A stretch of DNA of 64,000 bases from Staphylococcus cornubiensis. GTDB taxonomy: Bacteria > Bacillota > Bacilli > Staphylococcales > Staphylococcaceae. The stretch is from assembly GCF_900183575.1 (NCBI RefSeq), contig NZ_FXUZ01000001.1:558001-622000 (forward strand), in the 5' to 3' direction. The position numbers were made by a program, and so were the translations under genes. Shown here piece after piece: positions 19,782-27,836 of the stretch. Position 1 is the first letter of the stretch. Each line of letters opens with the position of its first letter. The notes under the pieces were generated by a model. The model made no database searches. It was not told where the DNA came from and saw only the letters and a list, made by a program, of their open reading frames with translations.

Positions 19782-20753
19782 TTATACATTATATGATACA
19801 TTGTCACCAAAATCAACCGCTAATAAATGTTTTGCGCGCGCTTTGTCATCGTTCATTTGCGCAACAAGCGGATCAATACCATCAAATTTCAATTCAGGTC
19901 GAATGTAGTGATGCCAATAAATCGTTACACGTTCGCCATAAATATTTTCAGCAAAATCAAAAATATTCACTTCTATTACCGCTTGTGGTAAATCATCATG
20001 GAACGTTGGCTTCACACCTATGTTAGCGACACCGCGATAAATTTGATCACTTGAACCAATCGTCATACTTACCGCATATACACCTAGCGTTGGCCAAACA
20101 TAATCATCACTTGGCTCAATATTCGCAGTCGGGAAACCAATCGTACGGCCACGTTTTTCACCTTGTACCACTGTTCCTTTCATACGGTAACGGTGACCTA
20201 ATTGTTCGTTTGCTTTTGCAAGGTTGCCAGACTTCAGCGCTTCACGGATTGCTGTCGTTGAAATTTTTTCGTGATTTAAATCTTGTTTACTGATTATGAT
20301 GCTTTCAAATTGATCTTGATATTCTTGAAGCATCGCCATATTCCCTTTGCCGTATTTGCCAAATGTAAAATCAAATCCAGCTATAATGACACGTGCATGG
20401 TTTTTCACTAAATAATCTTGGATAAATTCATCAGGTGTCACTTCCGCAAAACGTGAAGAAAAATTTACCACAAGGCAGTAATCAATATTTTGTTCGCCTA
20501 ATAATTCGATTTTATCATCTAGTGGCGTAATATAAGTTGTGCGTTTTTGTTTAGGATTTAAGACGACTGACGGATGTGGATCAAAAGTCATGACCGCTTT
20601 CTTCAAACCCTTTTCCTTTGCAACGCGATCTAATTCATCAAATAATGCTTGATGCCCTTTATGCAGCCCATCGAAAAAGCCAAGAGCCATCGCAACATCC
20701 TCTTGAATATATTGTTCAGGTTGAATCGGATGTGTAATTTCGATAACTTCCAT
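19782..20753 (-). CDS. ribF: Bifunctional riboflavin kinase / FAD synthetase
   Basis: A 323-aa cytoplasmic enzyme that turns riboflavin into FMN and then FAD. The N-terminal FMN adenylyltransferase domain carries GFFDGLHKGHQ and KISTTAIREALKSGN. The C-terminal kinase domain carries KRGRTIGFPTANIEP and GVANIGVKPTF. ATG 20753 has GGAG eight bases upstream and fits family length; the TTG two codons earlier is too close to the ribosome site. It follows truB by 14 bases, so the two are co-transcribed. No FMN riboswitch is visible. Confidence 0.97.
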   Translation of the reverse strand: MEVIEITHPIQPEQYIQEDVAMALGFFDGLHKGHQALFDELDRVAKEKGLKKAVMTFDPHPSVVLNPKQKRTTYITPLDDKIELLGEQNIDYCLVVNFSSRFAEVTPDEFIQDYLVKNHARVIIAGFDFTFGKYGKGNMAMLQEYQDQFESIIISKQDLNHEKISTTAIREALKSGNLAKANEQLGHRYRMKGTVVQGEKRGRTIGFPTANIEPSDDYVWPTLGVYAVSMTIGSSDQIYRGVANIGVKPTFHDDLPQAVIEVNIFDFAENIYGERVTIYWHHYIRPELKFDGIDPLVAQMNDDKARAKHLLAVDFGDNVSYNV

Positions 20754-20767
20754 AACCAAGTCTCCTT

Positions 20768-21685
20768 TTAATTAAATACCTTTTTCGGTTTGATTTCATC
20801 TTGTCGTGTCGGATGCACCTCATAAATCGCAAGTACATCATCATTTTCACTATCAAGCATGACGAGTTGATGCTCAAATGGAACATTAAAATAACCTTTA
20901 GCAAATTTTTGTCCATTCTTTATCTTCATTTTATCACTTTCATTTTGAACATGAAAAGATGGGAGTCCTTTCAAGCCATATGCTAGTGGTAACAATTGAT
21001 TTTTGAGCGTTTCGTCATGGTGGGCTTGTTCAATCATTGCTAAACTGAGTGCCTGTTCTATACTGAAACCGCCACTCATCGTACGTGTCAGTAATGACAT
21101 ATGTGCGGGTAAACTTAAAGCTCGACCAATATCCGTCGCGAGTGTTCGAATGTATGTTCCTTTGCCACAAGTCACTTCTATCGAAAAGCGTGCAATGTCA
21201 TTTTCAAAAATCACTTCCGAAATACGTGCAATATGTGAAATGTGGATTCGACGTTCCGGGCGTTCTACCGTCTCACCATTTCGTGCGTATTCATACAATT
21301 TTTTACCGTTCACTTTCACAGACGAATACATCGGGGGAATTTGTGTTGTCCATCCTTTAAATGTTTCTAACACGTTGTCTACTTGCGCTACGTCTATTTG
21401 ATCAGCTGTAACAATGTGTCGTTCAAGGATGTCACCTGTTTGATCTTCCGTCGTCGTCGATACGCCTAAAGTCACTTCAGCACGGTACGTTTTTCCCATT
21501 TCCATCACATAGTCGCTCACTTTCGTCGCTTGACCAATGCAAATGGGTAATACGCCATCTACTTCAGGATCCAACGTTCCGGTATGTCCGACTTTTTTCG
21601 TCTTTAAAATTTTACGTAATTTAAAAACGACATCATGACTCGTCAATCCTCGTTCTTTATAAACAGGTAAAATACCATGATACAT
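20768..21685 (-). CDS. truB: tRNA pseudouridine(55) synthase TruB
   Basis: This enzyme converts U55 of the T-loop of tRNAs to pseudouridine. The 305-aa protein has the catalytic aspartate Asp39 in [15 protein letters not shown]. The motifs [10 protein letters not shown] and [15 protein letters not shown] follow, and a PUA-like C-terminus ends the chain. ATG 21685 has an AGGAG site. It lies between rbfA and ribF in the conserved infB-rbfA-truB-ribF order, although infB is displaced here. Confidence 0.97.
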   Translation of the reverse strand: MYHGILPVYKERGLTSHDVVFKLRKILKTKKVGHTGTLDPEVDGVLPICIGQATKVSDYVMEMGKTYRAEVTLGVSTTTEDQTGDILERHIVTADQIDVAQVDNVLETFKGWTTQIPPMYSSVKVNGKKLYEYARNGETVERPERRIHISHIARISEVIFENDIARFSIEVTCGKGTYIRTLATDIGRALSLPAHMSLLTRTMSGGFSIEQALSLAMIEQAHHDETLKNQLLPLAYGLKGLPSFHVQNESDKMKIKNGQKFAKGYFNVPFEHQLVMLDSENDDVLAIYEVHPTRQDEIKPKKVFN

Positions 21686-21704
21686 TCACTATCGCTCCTT
21701 TTCA

Positions 21705-21761
21705 TAAAAAAGCTAGACTACGTGGACTCTACAATTGCAGATCATCTCACGCACTCTAGCG
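21705..21761 (-). terminator. Probable terminator or attenuator between rbfA and truB
   Basis: GCTAGA and CGTG pair with CACG and TCTAGC across a 24-base loop, and the minus strand ends GCTTTTTTATG. It would limit rbfA transcripts; truB lies just 20 bases downstream. Confidence 0.55.
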
Positions 21762-21768
21762 CACATTG

Positions 21769-22113
21769 TTAGTCGTTATGATTTAAATCTTGAATCAATC
21801 GCTCGATACGGTTACCATATTCAATCGATTCATCATATTCAAATTGCAAATCAGGGACGATTCTGAGTCGCATACGCTGACCAATTTCAGATTTAATGAA
21901 CCCTTTTGCTTTTTCAAGACCTTTGAATGTATTTTCGCGTTCTTTATCACTACCAAGTACTGTTAAATAAACCTTTGCTAATGATAAATCGTTCGTTGGC
22001 TGTACATCTGTAATCGTTAGAAAACCGACTCTTGGATCTTTTAATTTGTTATTAATAATATCCATCAATTCTTTTTTCATTTGTTCGCCAACACGTTCTG
22101 CACGCATATTCAT
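21769..22113 (-). CDS. rbfA: 30S ribosome-binding factor A
   Basis: A 114-aa KH-fold assembly factor for 16S rRNA 5' end maturation. Recognised by [56 protein letters not shown] 22113 has GGAGG eight bases before it. In most staphylococci it directly follows infB. Here infB lies 6.2 kb away behind a PTS cassette, so rbfA must be driven from the sequence at 22114-22290 or from read-through. Confidence 0.97.
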   Translation of the reverse strand: MNMRAERVGEQMKKELMDIINNKLKDPRVGFLTITDVQPTNDLSLAKVYLTVLGSDKERENTFKGLEKAKGFIKSEIGQRMRLRIVPDLQFEYDESIEYGNRIERLIQDLNHND

Positions 22114-22329
22114 AAAGAGTGCCTCCTTTCAAAATAATGTCGTAGCGTTATCCTCAATACACCATTATAAAGGAGAGTATGAAGAGGCGTCAATGAAACA
22201 GAGTGGGAAAGATGATTTGTTTTCATTCGTTTTCAAAAGGCACTGTGGAAATTATTTTTGATTGTTGTCTACGGTAATTTTACACTTGCGATGCTTGTAT
22301 TGATTTTAAGCACATACTATGATTAAAAA

Positions 22330-22478
22330 AAAGAAAAAACGCCTAACCAACTTTCTCAGGAGTGATCAGGCGCTAAAAACATAGCACATATCAGTGAGTC
22401 GTAGCTCGACATATGTTTTACAATTACAACTTATGATTAGGCACCCTCGTTACTGCAAATAACGGGGGTTATTTTTTT
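22330..22478 (+). ncRNA. Antitoxin-like RNA, left copy of flanking module
   Basis: The promoter TTGTAT (22295-22300), 17 bases, TATGAT (22318-22323) drives a ~150-nt plus-strand RNA. The RNA has a 5' hairpin CGCCT/AGGCG, an internal AAAACATA...ATATGTTTT repeat pair and the terminator ACCCTCGTTA/TAACGGGGGT plus T run. The copy at 26.8 kb is very similar, and its hairpin differs by paired changes (CTCC/GGAG for CGCC/GGCG), which supports a functional RNA structure. The role as antitoxin to a Fst-like toxin is inferred. Here the partner toxin gene is broken. This RNA, the element at 22488 and the short stretch 22670-22786 fill the gap between rbfA and the PTS genes. Confidence 0.65.
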
Positions 22479-22700
22479 GTCTTTTTATGATGCTATTGAT
22501 GCATTATTTTTGTTAAACTTGCCCTTCCTAAGGTTTATGTTTTAGATTGCCCTTATGGCTTCGCTTTCGAGGGGCTGATTTTTCAGGAGTCTCAGCCTTC
22601 TGGGCAATCTTGGACCCAGCACAGCGAAACAGAGGGCAAGTTTATGAAATCAAGAAAACAATAGCATCAATTTTTTGTATATCATCCACCCCCATTTCCC
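22469..22700 (-). pseudogene. Remnant of Fst-like toxin gene, interrupted by palindromic element
   Basis: The last codons of the toxin (CAT CAT AAA AAG ACA AAA AAA TAA, 22469-22492, directly before the shared terminator) match the intact copy at 26962. Upstream coding is lost at 22488, where a 182-bp inverted-repeat element begins. Beyond it, a possible 5' remnant (GGGGGTG, then ATG 22685, then ATATACAAAAA) is followed by a stop after 11 codons. The 3' match is clear; the 5' match is tentative. Confidence 0.5.
22488..22669. mobile_element. MITE-like palindromic element (repeat family copy C)
   Basis: A 182-bp element with nested inverted repeats: outer TGATGCTATTG (22488-22498) and CAATAGCATCA (22659-22669), inner AAACTTGCCCT (22515-22525) and AGGGCAAGTTT (22633-22643). 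AGATTGCCC/GGGCAATCT pairs further in. It has no coding capacity. The spacing between the arms is nearly symmetrical (16 and 15 bases). Related sequence occurs at 16.7 and 37.3 kb. It interrupts the toxin gene of the left RNA module. Mobilisation by an outside transposase is an inference. Confidence 0.7.
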
Positions 22701-22786
22701 GACTGCATTAAAGTCATTAATGAATCATAAATCTCTGAATGGATTGAGGCTTAAAATTTACAATGTACCATCCTCTTTTTCTTTAA

Positions 22787-23104
22787 TCAATCTAATTTAT
22801 CATATAAAGTGACAATTTCTTTTGCTAACTCAATGAAATTCATAGCGGTCATCAAATGGTCTTGACTATGAACCACAAGGAGTGAGAGTTCTGTTTTTTC
22901 ACCACCCGCTTCTTTCGTCAACATTTCCGTTTGATAGCGATGTGCATCAACAATCGTTTTCTCCGCTTCTTTTAATTTTTCAAAAGCTAAATCACGCTTA
23001 CCTTCTTTAACGACATGAATGGCTTCCATCGCATAGGATTTCGCATTACCACTATGAATGATGAGCTGCATGACTGTTTCTAGATTTTTCTCATCCATAG
23101 TCAT
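22787..23104 (-). CDS. PTS EIIA component, lactose/cellobiose family
   Basis: A 105-aa cytoplasmic phosphocarrier that accepts phosphate from HPr and passes it to EIIB. The phosphorylated histidine is about His79 in VVHSQDHLM, the family signature. The trimer-metal aspartate is in the same motif (QDH). ATG 23104 overlaps the EIIB stop (TGATG), indicating coupling. Last gene of a four-gene operon (EIIC, unknown protein, EIIB, EIIA). The sugar is not evident. Confidence 0.93.
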   Translation of the reverse strand: MTMDEKNLETVMQLIIHSGNAKSYAMEAIHVVKEGKRDLAFEKLKEAEKTIVDAHRYQTEMLTKEAGGEKTELSLLVVHSQDHLMTAMNFIELAKEIVTLYDKLD

Positions 23105-23415
23105 CACCCAATAATATCTAATGCCTTTTCTAATACTACTTGACCATTCATCATGCCATAATCAGCCATATCAATCACACGGAGCGGAATGTTTTTAGGA
23201 TCTAATTTTTCTTTTAGTTTCCTTTCTTCGTATCTGACTTGTGGCCCTAAAAGTACGATATCAATGTCATTTTGTTCCACTTCTTTATCGACCTCTGGCA
23301 CAGAAACAGCATAGATTTTATATTCACCTTCAATGTCTTGAGAAGCTTTTTCCATACGTTGAACAAGCATACTTGTACTCATTCCTGCTGCACATGCTAA
23401 AAGAATTGTTTTCAT
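23104..23415 (-). CDS. PTS EIIB component, lactose/cellobiose family
   Basis: A 103-aa EIIB. The phosphorylated cysteine is Cys8 in ILLACAAGMSTSML, and VLLGPQVRYEERKLKEKL is typical of cellobiose/chitobiose-type IIB. ATG 23415 follows AAGGAGGAAAC. It is next to EIIA with overlapping stop and start. It transfers phosphate to the incoming sugar bound at EIIC. Confidence 0.94.
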   Translation of the reverse strand: MKTILLACAAGMSTSMLVQRMEKASQDIEGEYKIYAVSVPEVDKEVEQNDIDIVLLGPQVRYEERKLKEKLDPKNIPLRVIDMADYGMMNGQVVLEKALDIIG

Positions 23416-23440
23416 GATGTTTCCTCCTTAATTCAAATGC

Positions 23441-24340
23441 TTATCTTAAAATCGAACGTGTCATCTTTGAAACAGTATGACGTAAACCTCTGATCGCGAC
23501 ACCGAGTTCATAAATGTTTTCAACTGGCGCTAATCCACCGTACCCTGCATCACCAATATGTTGAATGTCTACACCTGCAATTTTATTTTGAATGCCGAAA
23601 TATCTGATGGTCTCTTTCGTAGCGCTCTCTTGACTTGTCCCAATTGCACTCATCACAAGGACATCATGTGCATGACATAATTGAACGACTTCATTAACCA
23701 TTTCTAATGTAATACCAGGAACAGACCCAATAGAAGGCACTAAAACAACATCTACACCCGCTTCAATTAATCGTCGAACAAGTTCTAAGTTAACAACTGG
23801 TTCATCTACACCGGCACTATGCATTTTTCCTGCAAACACCAAACCACCAAATAAATTTTTCGCGCGTTTAACACTTTCTACGATGGCATCATTGGATACA
23901 CCTGTACCAGGATTACCTGTAAGACACACGAAGTCCATACCGAGCGCATTTAATTTTTCAAACGTTTCTACTCGAGCAGTACGCCCAATTTCTAATTCAA
24001 AGCGTTCTTCCATCATTTCAGCAGTTTGATCGACTGGCTCTAAATTTACGCCAATAGGACGACCACACAATCGCTTTAAAGACTGAACAGGATTGCTTTC
24101 AATATCGAGCAGACCTGCAATCTTTACGTCTAGCACATCGACACCATTAAGCAAAATTAAATCCGCACCAAACGCTGCCGCCATTTCTGCATTCGTTACT
24201 TCATGTAACCAAGGATTTCTTGTGGCCACATTTTCTGATAACACCACACGGCCTTCTGAAGCTTTAATACTAAGTTTAAGTTCTTCCGCTGACATTTGTG
24301 CGACTTCTGAGGTATCTGCACTAATTAATCTTTTTACCAT
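23441..24340 (-). CDS. PTS-associated TIM-barrel-like protein of unknown function
   Basis: A 299-aa protein without a firm assignment. The alternating segments GADLILLNGVDVLDVKIAG, MDFVCLTGNPGTGVSN, GVDVVLVPSIGSVPG, HDVLVMSAIGTSQES and IAGVDIQHIGDAGYGG look like beta strands of a TIM barrel. Relatives occur inside PTS operons, where I recall labels such as DUF7916 or haloacid-dehalogenase-like hydrolase; no HAD DxD motif is visible, so the latter name seems wrong. It may act on the imported phosphosugar. ATG 24340 has AGGTGG just upstream, better than the ATG at 24364. It sits between the EIIC and EIIB genes. Confidence 0.75.
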   Translation of the reverse strand: MVKRLISADTSEVAQMSAEELKLSIKASEGRVVLSENVATRNPWLHEVTNAEMAAAFGADLILLNGVDVLDVKIAGLLDIESNPVQSLKRLCGRPIGVNLEPVDQTAEMMEERFELEIGRTARVETFEKLNALGMDFVCLTGNPGTGVSNDAIVESVKRAKNLFGGLVFAGKMHSAGVDEPVVNLELVRRLIEAGVDVVLVPSIGSVPGITLEMVNEVVQLCHAHDVLVMSAIGTSQESATKETIRYFGIQNKIAGVDIQHIGDAGYGGLAPVENIYELGVAIRGLRHTVSKMTRSILR

Positions 24341-24395
24341 TTTATCCACCTCTACATCTAACAAAATTTATCTTACTTCCATTTAATGCTTTGAT

Positions 24396-25664
24396 TTATT
24401 TGTCTTTTTCTTCTTTTAAATACGATTTTTCAATAGCTGCATAGAAACCGATATATATCAATATATCGAGCACAATTAAAACAGCTTGAAGAATAGATGC
24501 ACTAATGCTGCCAGTTGTTAGGAAACCAGAAATAATTGGTGGCATCGTCCAAGTGGCTGTCGCTCTTGTATAAGGTACTAAACCAGCCAGTGTCGCAAAA
24601 TAAGCAATAAAGAGATTGACAACTGGTGTCAATACAAACGGAATTAATAAAAACACATTCAACACAATAGGTAAACCAAACATTGCAGGTTCATTAATAT
24701 TAAACAAACCTGGTACTAACGTGATTGGCGCAAGGGCTTTCGTACGTTTACTTGCTTTTCTTCGGCGTGCAATAATCGTGATTGCAATCACAAGACCTAA
24801 TGTAGCGCCACCGCCACCCATGTAAACATAGTTATCCATAAACGGCTGTGTGAAAATATACTGCATCGGTTCGTTCGCTTTGTACGCTTCCATATTCGCT
24901 TGTAAGTTACCTAACCAAACAGGTGCCATAATCGAGTTGACTGCACTACCACCATTGATACCAACAAACCAAAACAAACTATTTAACGCAACGATAATCG
25001 CCGTACCAAATACGGAACCACCTAGGAAACCAATTGGTCCACCCAATGCAGTTGTAATCAAGTCATGAGCGTTTGGTAAATGAAAGGCATCTAAAACTGC
25101 ATAAATACTGAGCCAAAGAGTAAAAATCACAATACCAGGAATAATGGCTACGAAAGAGCGTGAAACTGCTGGCGGCACACTATCAGGCAATTTGATTTTA
25201 ATATCTCGATCAATAAAGAATTTATAAATGTGTACGCTCACTAATGCGATAATGATAGCCGTAAACATCCCTTTAGCACCTAAATACCCTAACGTAATAC
25301 CAGAAGCAGTATCTGTTTTAATAAATGGCGTCACTGTCAAGAATGAACAAAGTGCAATAATACCAATCGCTACACCATCTTGTTGATACTGCTTTGCATA
25401 ACTCCATGCAACAGAAAAACTCGCGATTAACCCAACCAAACTAAACGTGCTGTCTACACCTTTCCACAAATATTGACTGATACCGATTTTGTCTAAGTAT
25501 TCAGGCCAACCTGGTATCGGCAAACTCGCAATTAACATAAAAATGGAACCTACAATGGCAAGAATCATCGTTAGAGAAAGACCATCACGAATAGCAACTA
25601 ACACTTTATTTGTAGAAAATTTTACTGCAACAGGCATGATTTTTTCATCAATAAATTTATTCAT
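24396..25664 (-). CDS. PTS EIIC permease, cellobiose/lactose family
   Basis: A 422-aa membrane permease with about ten hydrophobic segments. The conserved ligand loop appears as LFNINEPAMFGLPIVLNVFLLIPF (around residue 318), and WFVGINGGSAVN is present. This is the EIIC_2 (CelB) fold. ATG 25664 has a GGGAGAAG site. It is the first gene of the operon, with a divergent AraC regulator and a cre-like palindrome upstream. No phospho-beta-glycosidase gene is nearby, so the substrate remains open. Confidence 0.94.
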   Translation of the reverse strand: MNKFIDEKIMPVAVKFSTNKVLVAIRDGLSLTMILAIVGSIFMLIASLPIPGWPEYLDKIGISQYLWKGVDSTFSLVGLIASFSVAWSYAKQYQQDGVAIGIIALCSFLTVTPFIKTDTASGITLGYLGAKGMFTAIIIALVSVHIYKFFIDRDIKIKLPDSVPPAVSRSFVAIIPGIVIFTLWLSIYAVLDAFHLPNAHDLITTALGGPIGFLGGSVFGTAIIVALNSLFWFVGINGGSAVNSIMAPVWLGNLQANMEAYKANEPMQYIFTQPFMDNYVYMGGGGATLGLVIAITIIARRRKASKRTKALAPITLVPGLFNINEPAMFGLPIVLNVFLLIPFVLTPVVNLFIAYFATLAGLVPYTRATATWTMPPIISGFLTTGSISASILQAVLIVLDILIYIGFYAAIEKSYLKEEKDK

Positions 25665-25748
25665 AAGCTTCTCCCTTTCATCAAATCTAAAAATTCATTA
25701 TTGAAGAACGATCTTTTAGGTTAAGACTATAGTTGTTTTAAACATAGC

Positions 25749-25780
25749 GTATGCATACATTTATATCCGAAAGCGCTTTC
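25749..25780. promoter_or_regulatory. cre-like palindrome and second palindrome in PTS/AraC divergent promoter
   Basis: GAAAGCGCTTTC (25769-25780) is a perfect 12-bp palindrome matching the core of the CcpA catabolite-responsive element. Next to it is GTATGCATAC (25749-25758), a perfect 10-bp palindrome that may be a regulator site. Both lie between the PTS operon (minus) and araC-type gene (plus). A -10 TATAAT near 25831 serves the regulator gene. Glucose repression and AraC control are inferred. Confidence 0.6.
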
Positions 25781-25866
25781 TATACCTTTATTTTAGGAGT
25801 TCTAATATAGAATGCATATGTTATAATGTTTGAAAAATATGTCGAAAAATGTAATGAGGTGAGGGA

Positions 25867-26703
25867 ATGAGAGAGGTTTGGAAACATTTTGATATATCTT
25901 TTGACAATATCGTCATCTCTGAATGTGGGATTCAACAATTTTTGCCCGATCAAACGTATAGTTATACGGTAACTGAAAATTTTGTATTACATTTTGTAGA
26001 AGTAGGAAAAGGACTTTTAAAAATCAATCATAAAACTTTTTATTCGAAAGATTTTAATGGTTTCATTTTAAAAAGAGGGCAAAAGGTAACATATAAAGGC
26101 GACAAAAATGTACCTTGGAAGACGTTTTGGGTAGGTTTAAAAGGCTCAAACTTACAAAACTTTTTAAAGACGAATCAACTGAATAATCAAGATATACTTA
26201 AATTTCATGATGAGAGCAATGCAGTTAAAATCATTAAAGAAATTTGTTATACAACGAAGCAAAACACGAGCCTTTCTGATTATTGGTACAAGTTTAAAAC
26301 ATATGAGCTACTCTTTTGTTTAGAAGATGAATTTAAGCAAACTGATATGATTATTTTGAATAACAATCAAGATATTATTCATCATATTTACGAATACATA
26401 TGTAATAATTATACGAACCCGATGAAAATTCATGAAATCGCACTTCAATTTGGCATTAGCAATAGTCAGTTATTTACCAAATTTAAAAAGAAGTACGGTA
26501 AAACACCAAAACAATTTATTTTAGAGGCTAGAATTGATAAAGCAACACAACTATTAAGGGAGACAGATTATCCTATCAACATCATCAGTCAACTCGTTGG
26601 ATTTAGTGATTATTTTGTATTCGAAAAAGCATTTAAAAAAATTGTACATCGCTCTCCTAAAGATTACAGAACTGAGAAAAGAAAACACAAAATGGTTCAT
26701 TAG
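25867..26703 (+). CDS. AraC family transcriptional regulator
   Basis: A 278-aa regulator. The N-terminal cupin-like sensor domain (about 10-130; FVLHFVEVGKGLLKINHKTF) is followed by two helix-turn-helix units (about 175-270). These are IHEIALQFGISNSQLFTKFKKKYGKTPKQF and INIISQLVGFSDYFVFEKAFKKIVHRSPKDY, which hold the AraC signature. ATG 25867 follows GAGGTGAGGGA. It is divergent from the PTS operon and probably activates it in response to its sugar. Confidence 0.93.
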   Translation: MREVWKHFDISFDNIVISECGIQQFLPDQTYSYTVTENFVLHFVEVGKGLLKINHKTFYSKDFNGFILKRGQKVTYKGDKNVPWKTFWVGLKGSNLQNFLKTNQLNNQDILKFHDESNAVKIIKEICYTTKQNTSLSDYWYKFKTYELLFCLEDEFKQTDMIILNNNQDIIHHIYEYICNNYTNPMKIHEIALQFGISNSQLFTKFKKKYGKTPKQFILEARIDKATQLLRETDYPINIISQLVGFSDYFVFEKAFKKIVHRSPKDYRTEKRKHKMVH

Positions 26704-26820
26704 GCTTTATATGTTCTTCGGATTTTTGTATCACACTTAAACGTTCATTGTTGAATGAGTATCTGAGGTTTATTGAATGCGATGCTTGTATTTATTTCAA
26801 GCGCATGCTATGATTAAAAA

Positions 26821-26972
26821 AAGAAAAAACTCCTAACCGTCTTTGATAGGGAAGATTAGGAGCTAAAAACATAGCAACATATAAGTGAGTCCAAACTCGA
26901 CATATGTTTTACTATTACAGCCTATTTTTAGGTACCCTCGTTATTTTGCGGATAACGGGGGTTATTTTTTTG
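26821..26972 (+). ncRNA. Antitoxin-like RNA, right copy of flanking module
   Basis: Promoter TTGTAT (26786-26791), 17-base spacer, TATGAT (26809-26814). The ~150-nt RNA has the 5' hairpin CTCCTAA (26830-26836)/TTAGGAG (26856-26862) and ends at the terminator shared with the convergent toxin gene. Its middle part (AAAACATA near 26867, CATATGTTTTAC near 26911) repeats, on the same strand, sequence around 27100-27132. That region encodes the toxin mRNA leader, so the RNA can pair in trans with that leader. This is the layout of par/Fst type I systems. The hairpin covaries with the left copy. Confidence 0.68.
26934..26972. terminator. Bidirectional terminator shared by toxin mRNA and antitoxin RNA
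   Basis: ACCCTCGTTA (26934-26943) pairs with TAACGGGGGT (26953-26962). A T run follows on the plus strand. The toxin stop codon lies inside the hairpin edge. The left copy at 22443-22478 is equivalent. Confidence 0.8.
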
Positions 26973-27057
26973 TCTTTTTATTATGATATCTTATCAAAAA
27001 ATAGACAATGATACTTAAACAAATAGATATATCTAAGTGTATAATGATCGTCACCAT
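26962..27057 (-). CDS. Fst/PepA1-like type I toxin peptide, 31 aa
   Basis: A 31-residue peptide starting MVTIIIHLDISICLSIIVYF, with a single membrane helix (about 3-22) and a basic tail (RYHNKKTKK). GGGGGTG lies seven bases before ATG 27057. The stop runs straight into the shared terminator hairpin. Short hydrophobic peptide with N-terminal TIxxH, charged tail, structured leader and convergent antisense RNA together match the Fst/PepA1 toxin class. The proline common in that family is missing, so it may be a divergent member. The function, membrane damage when unrepressed, is inferred from the family. Confidence 0.62.
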   Translation of the reverse strand: MVTIIIHLDISICLSIIVYFLIRYHNKKTKK

Positions 27058-27169
27058 ATGTATCACCCCCTACTATTACAAATTTAACAAGCTGTAGGTG
27101 AAAACATATGACTCATAGGCTCCTATGTTTTTATAGATGTATTATACGCGCATTGTATTTATTTTAAAA
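27058..27169 (-). promoter_or_regulatory. Toxin promoter and structured leader
   Basis: A consensus -10 TATAAT (27141-27146) has a weak -35 TTTTAA (27164-27169) 17 bases away, placing the start near 27134. The leader holds an AAAACATAGGAGCC...GGCTCCTATGTTTT-like self-pairing region (ACATAGGAGCCTATGAGTC) that could hide the ribosome site. Between 27170 and 27430 I see no gene or clear signal beyond a weak GGATA/TATCC hairpin near 27320. Confidence 0.5.
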
Positions 27170-27434
27170 GTATATTGAGGGCAATAATGTAATTTCACTT
27201 ACCCTTTCGTCATTAAACGCCGCGCCATGCTACATATCATTTCTAAATATAACCTGATATATGTATCTATGTGTTAAACAAATTTTTAGACCTAGAAAAA
27301 TATAAAGACTCGGATACCTCAATATCCAAGCCTCGAATCCTTGTCAGTTTTGCAGCATAACTAACATAACAGCCATATTTCTATACTTTCTACCTTAGTC
27401 TGCATATGTAAATTCATTATCGAAATCCAACTCT

Positions 27435-27674
27435 TTACTTATCCTCTTTCTTTGAACTCCCTACATCAAACACAGTGACTACAATCGCAAATAAAAATGC
27501 AATCATCAACCAATTGTCATAAATGCGATTCTCAAAGAAATGCGTCACAGTAATCTTATCTACAGCATTGAATATTCGCGGATTCGGTGGTACGTAGCCG
27601 ATCCAATACACCGATAATACGACGGCAACACCAATAGCAAATGTAATAACAAAATCCTTAATCAACTTTCCCAT
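27435..27674 (-). CDS. Small two-helix membrane protein, 79 aa
   Basis: Not recognised. From ATG 27674 (AAAGGAGGAAATTT just upstream, a near-perfect ribosome site) it reads MGKLIKDFVITFAIGVAVVL. It has two membrane helices (about 7-27 and 52-70), an outside loop with PPNPRIFNAVDKIT, and a charged tail (GSSKKEDK). The longer reading from 27764 has no ribosome site. It stands alone between the toxin module and another small membrane protein, within the region that separates infB from rbfA. Confidence 0.75.
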   Translation of the reverse strand: MGKLIKDFVITFAIGVAVVLSVYWIGYVPPNPRIFNAVDKITVTHFFENRIYDNWLMIAFLFAIVVTVFDVGSSKKEDK

Positions 27675-27785
27675 AAATTTCCTCCTTTGTTTGTCTTTAT
27701 TATACAAAAGTTTAAAATTGATAGGAATAATATTAGAGATTTTTGCCATTTTAAAAAGATTCAAATATCAATACTTTATTAACGA

Positions 27786-27834
27786 CAAAAAGCAAGTGAA
27801 AATCGTTAATGATAGTTCTTTCACTTGCTCTTAA
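27786..27834 (-). terminator. Terminator of the 68-aa membrane protein gene
   Basis: AGCAAGTGA (27791-27799) pairs with TCACTTGCT (27821-27829), directly after the stop, with a TTTTT run on the minus strand. Confidence 0.82.
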
Positions 27835-27836
27835 TT

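Noticed and set aside
20754-20767. FMN riboswitch before ribF
   Set aside because: Only 14 bases separate truB and ribF, with no RFN element.
22046-22261. 71-codon plus-strand frame overlapping the rbfA start
   Set aside because: Its first part is antisense to rbfA and the rest has no similarity or ribosome site.
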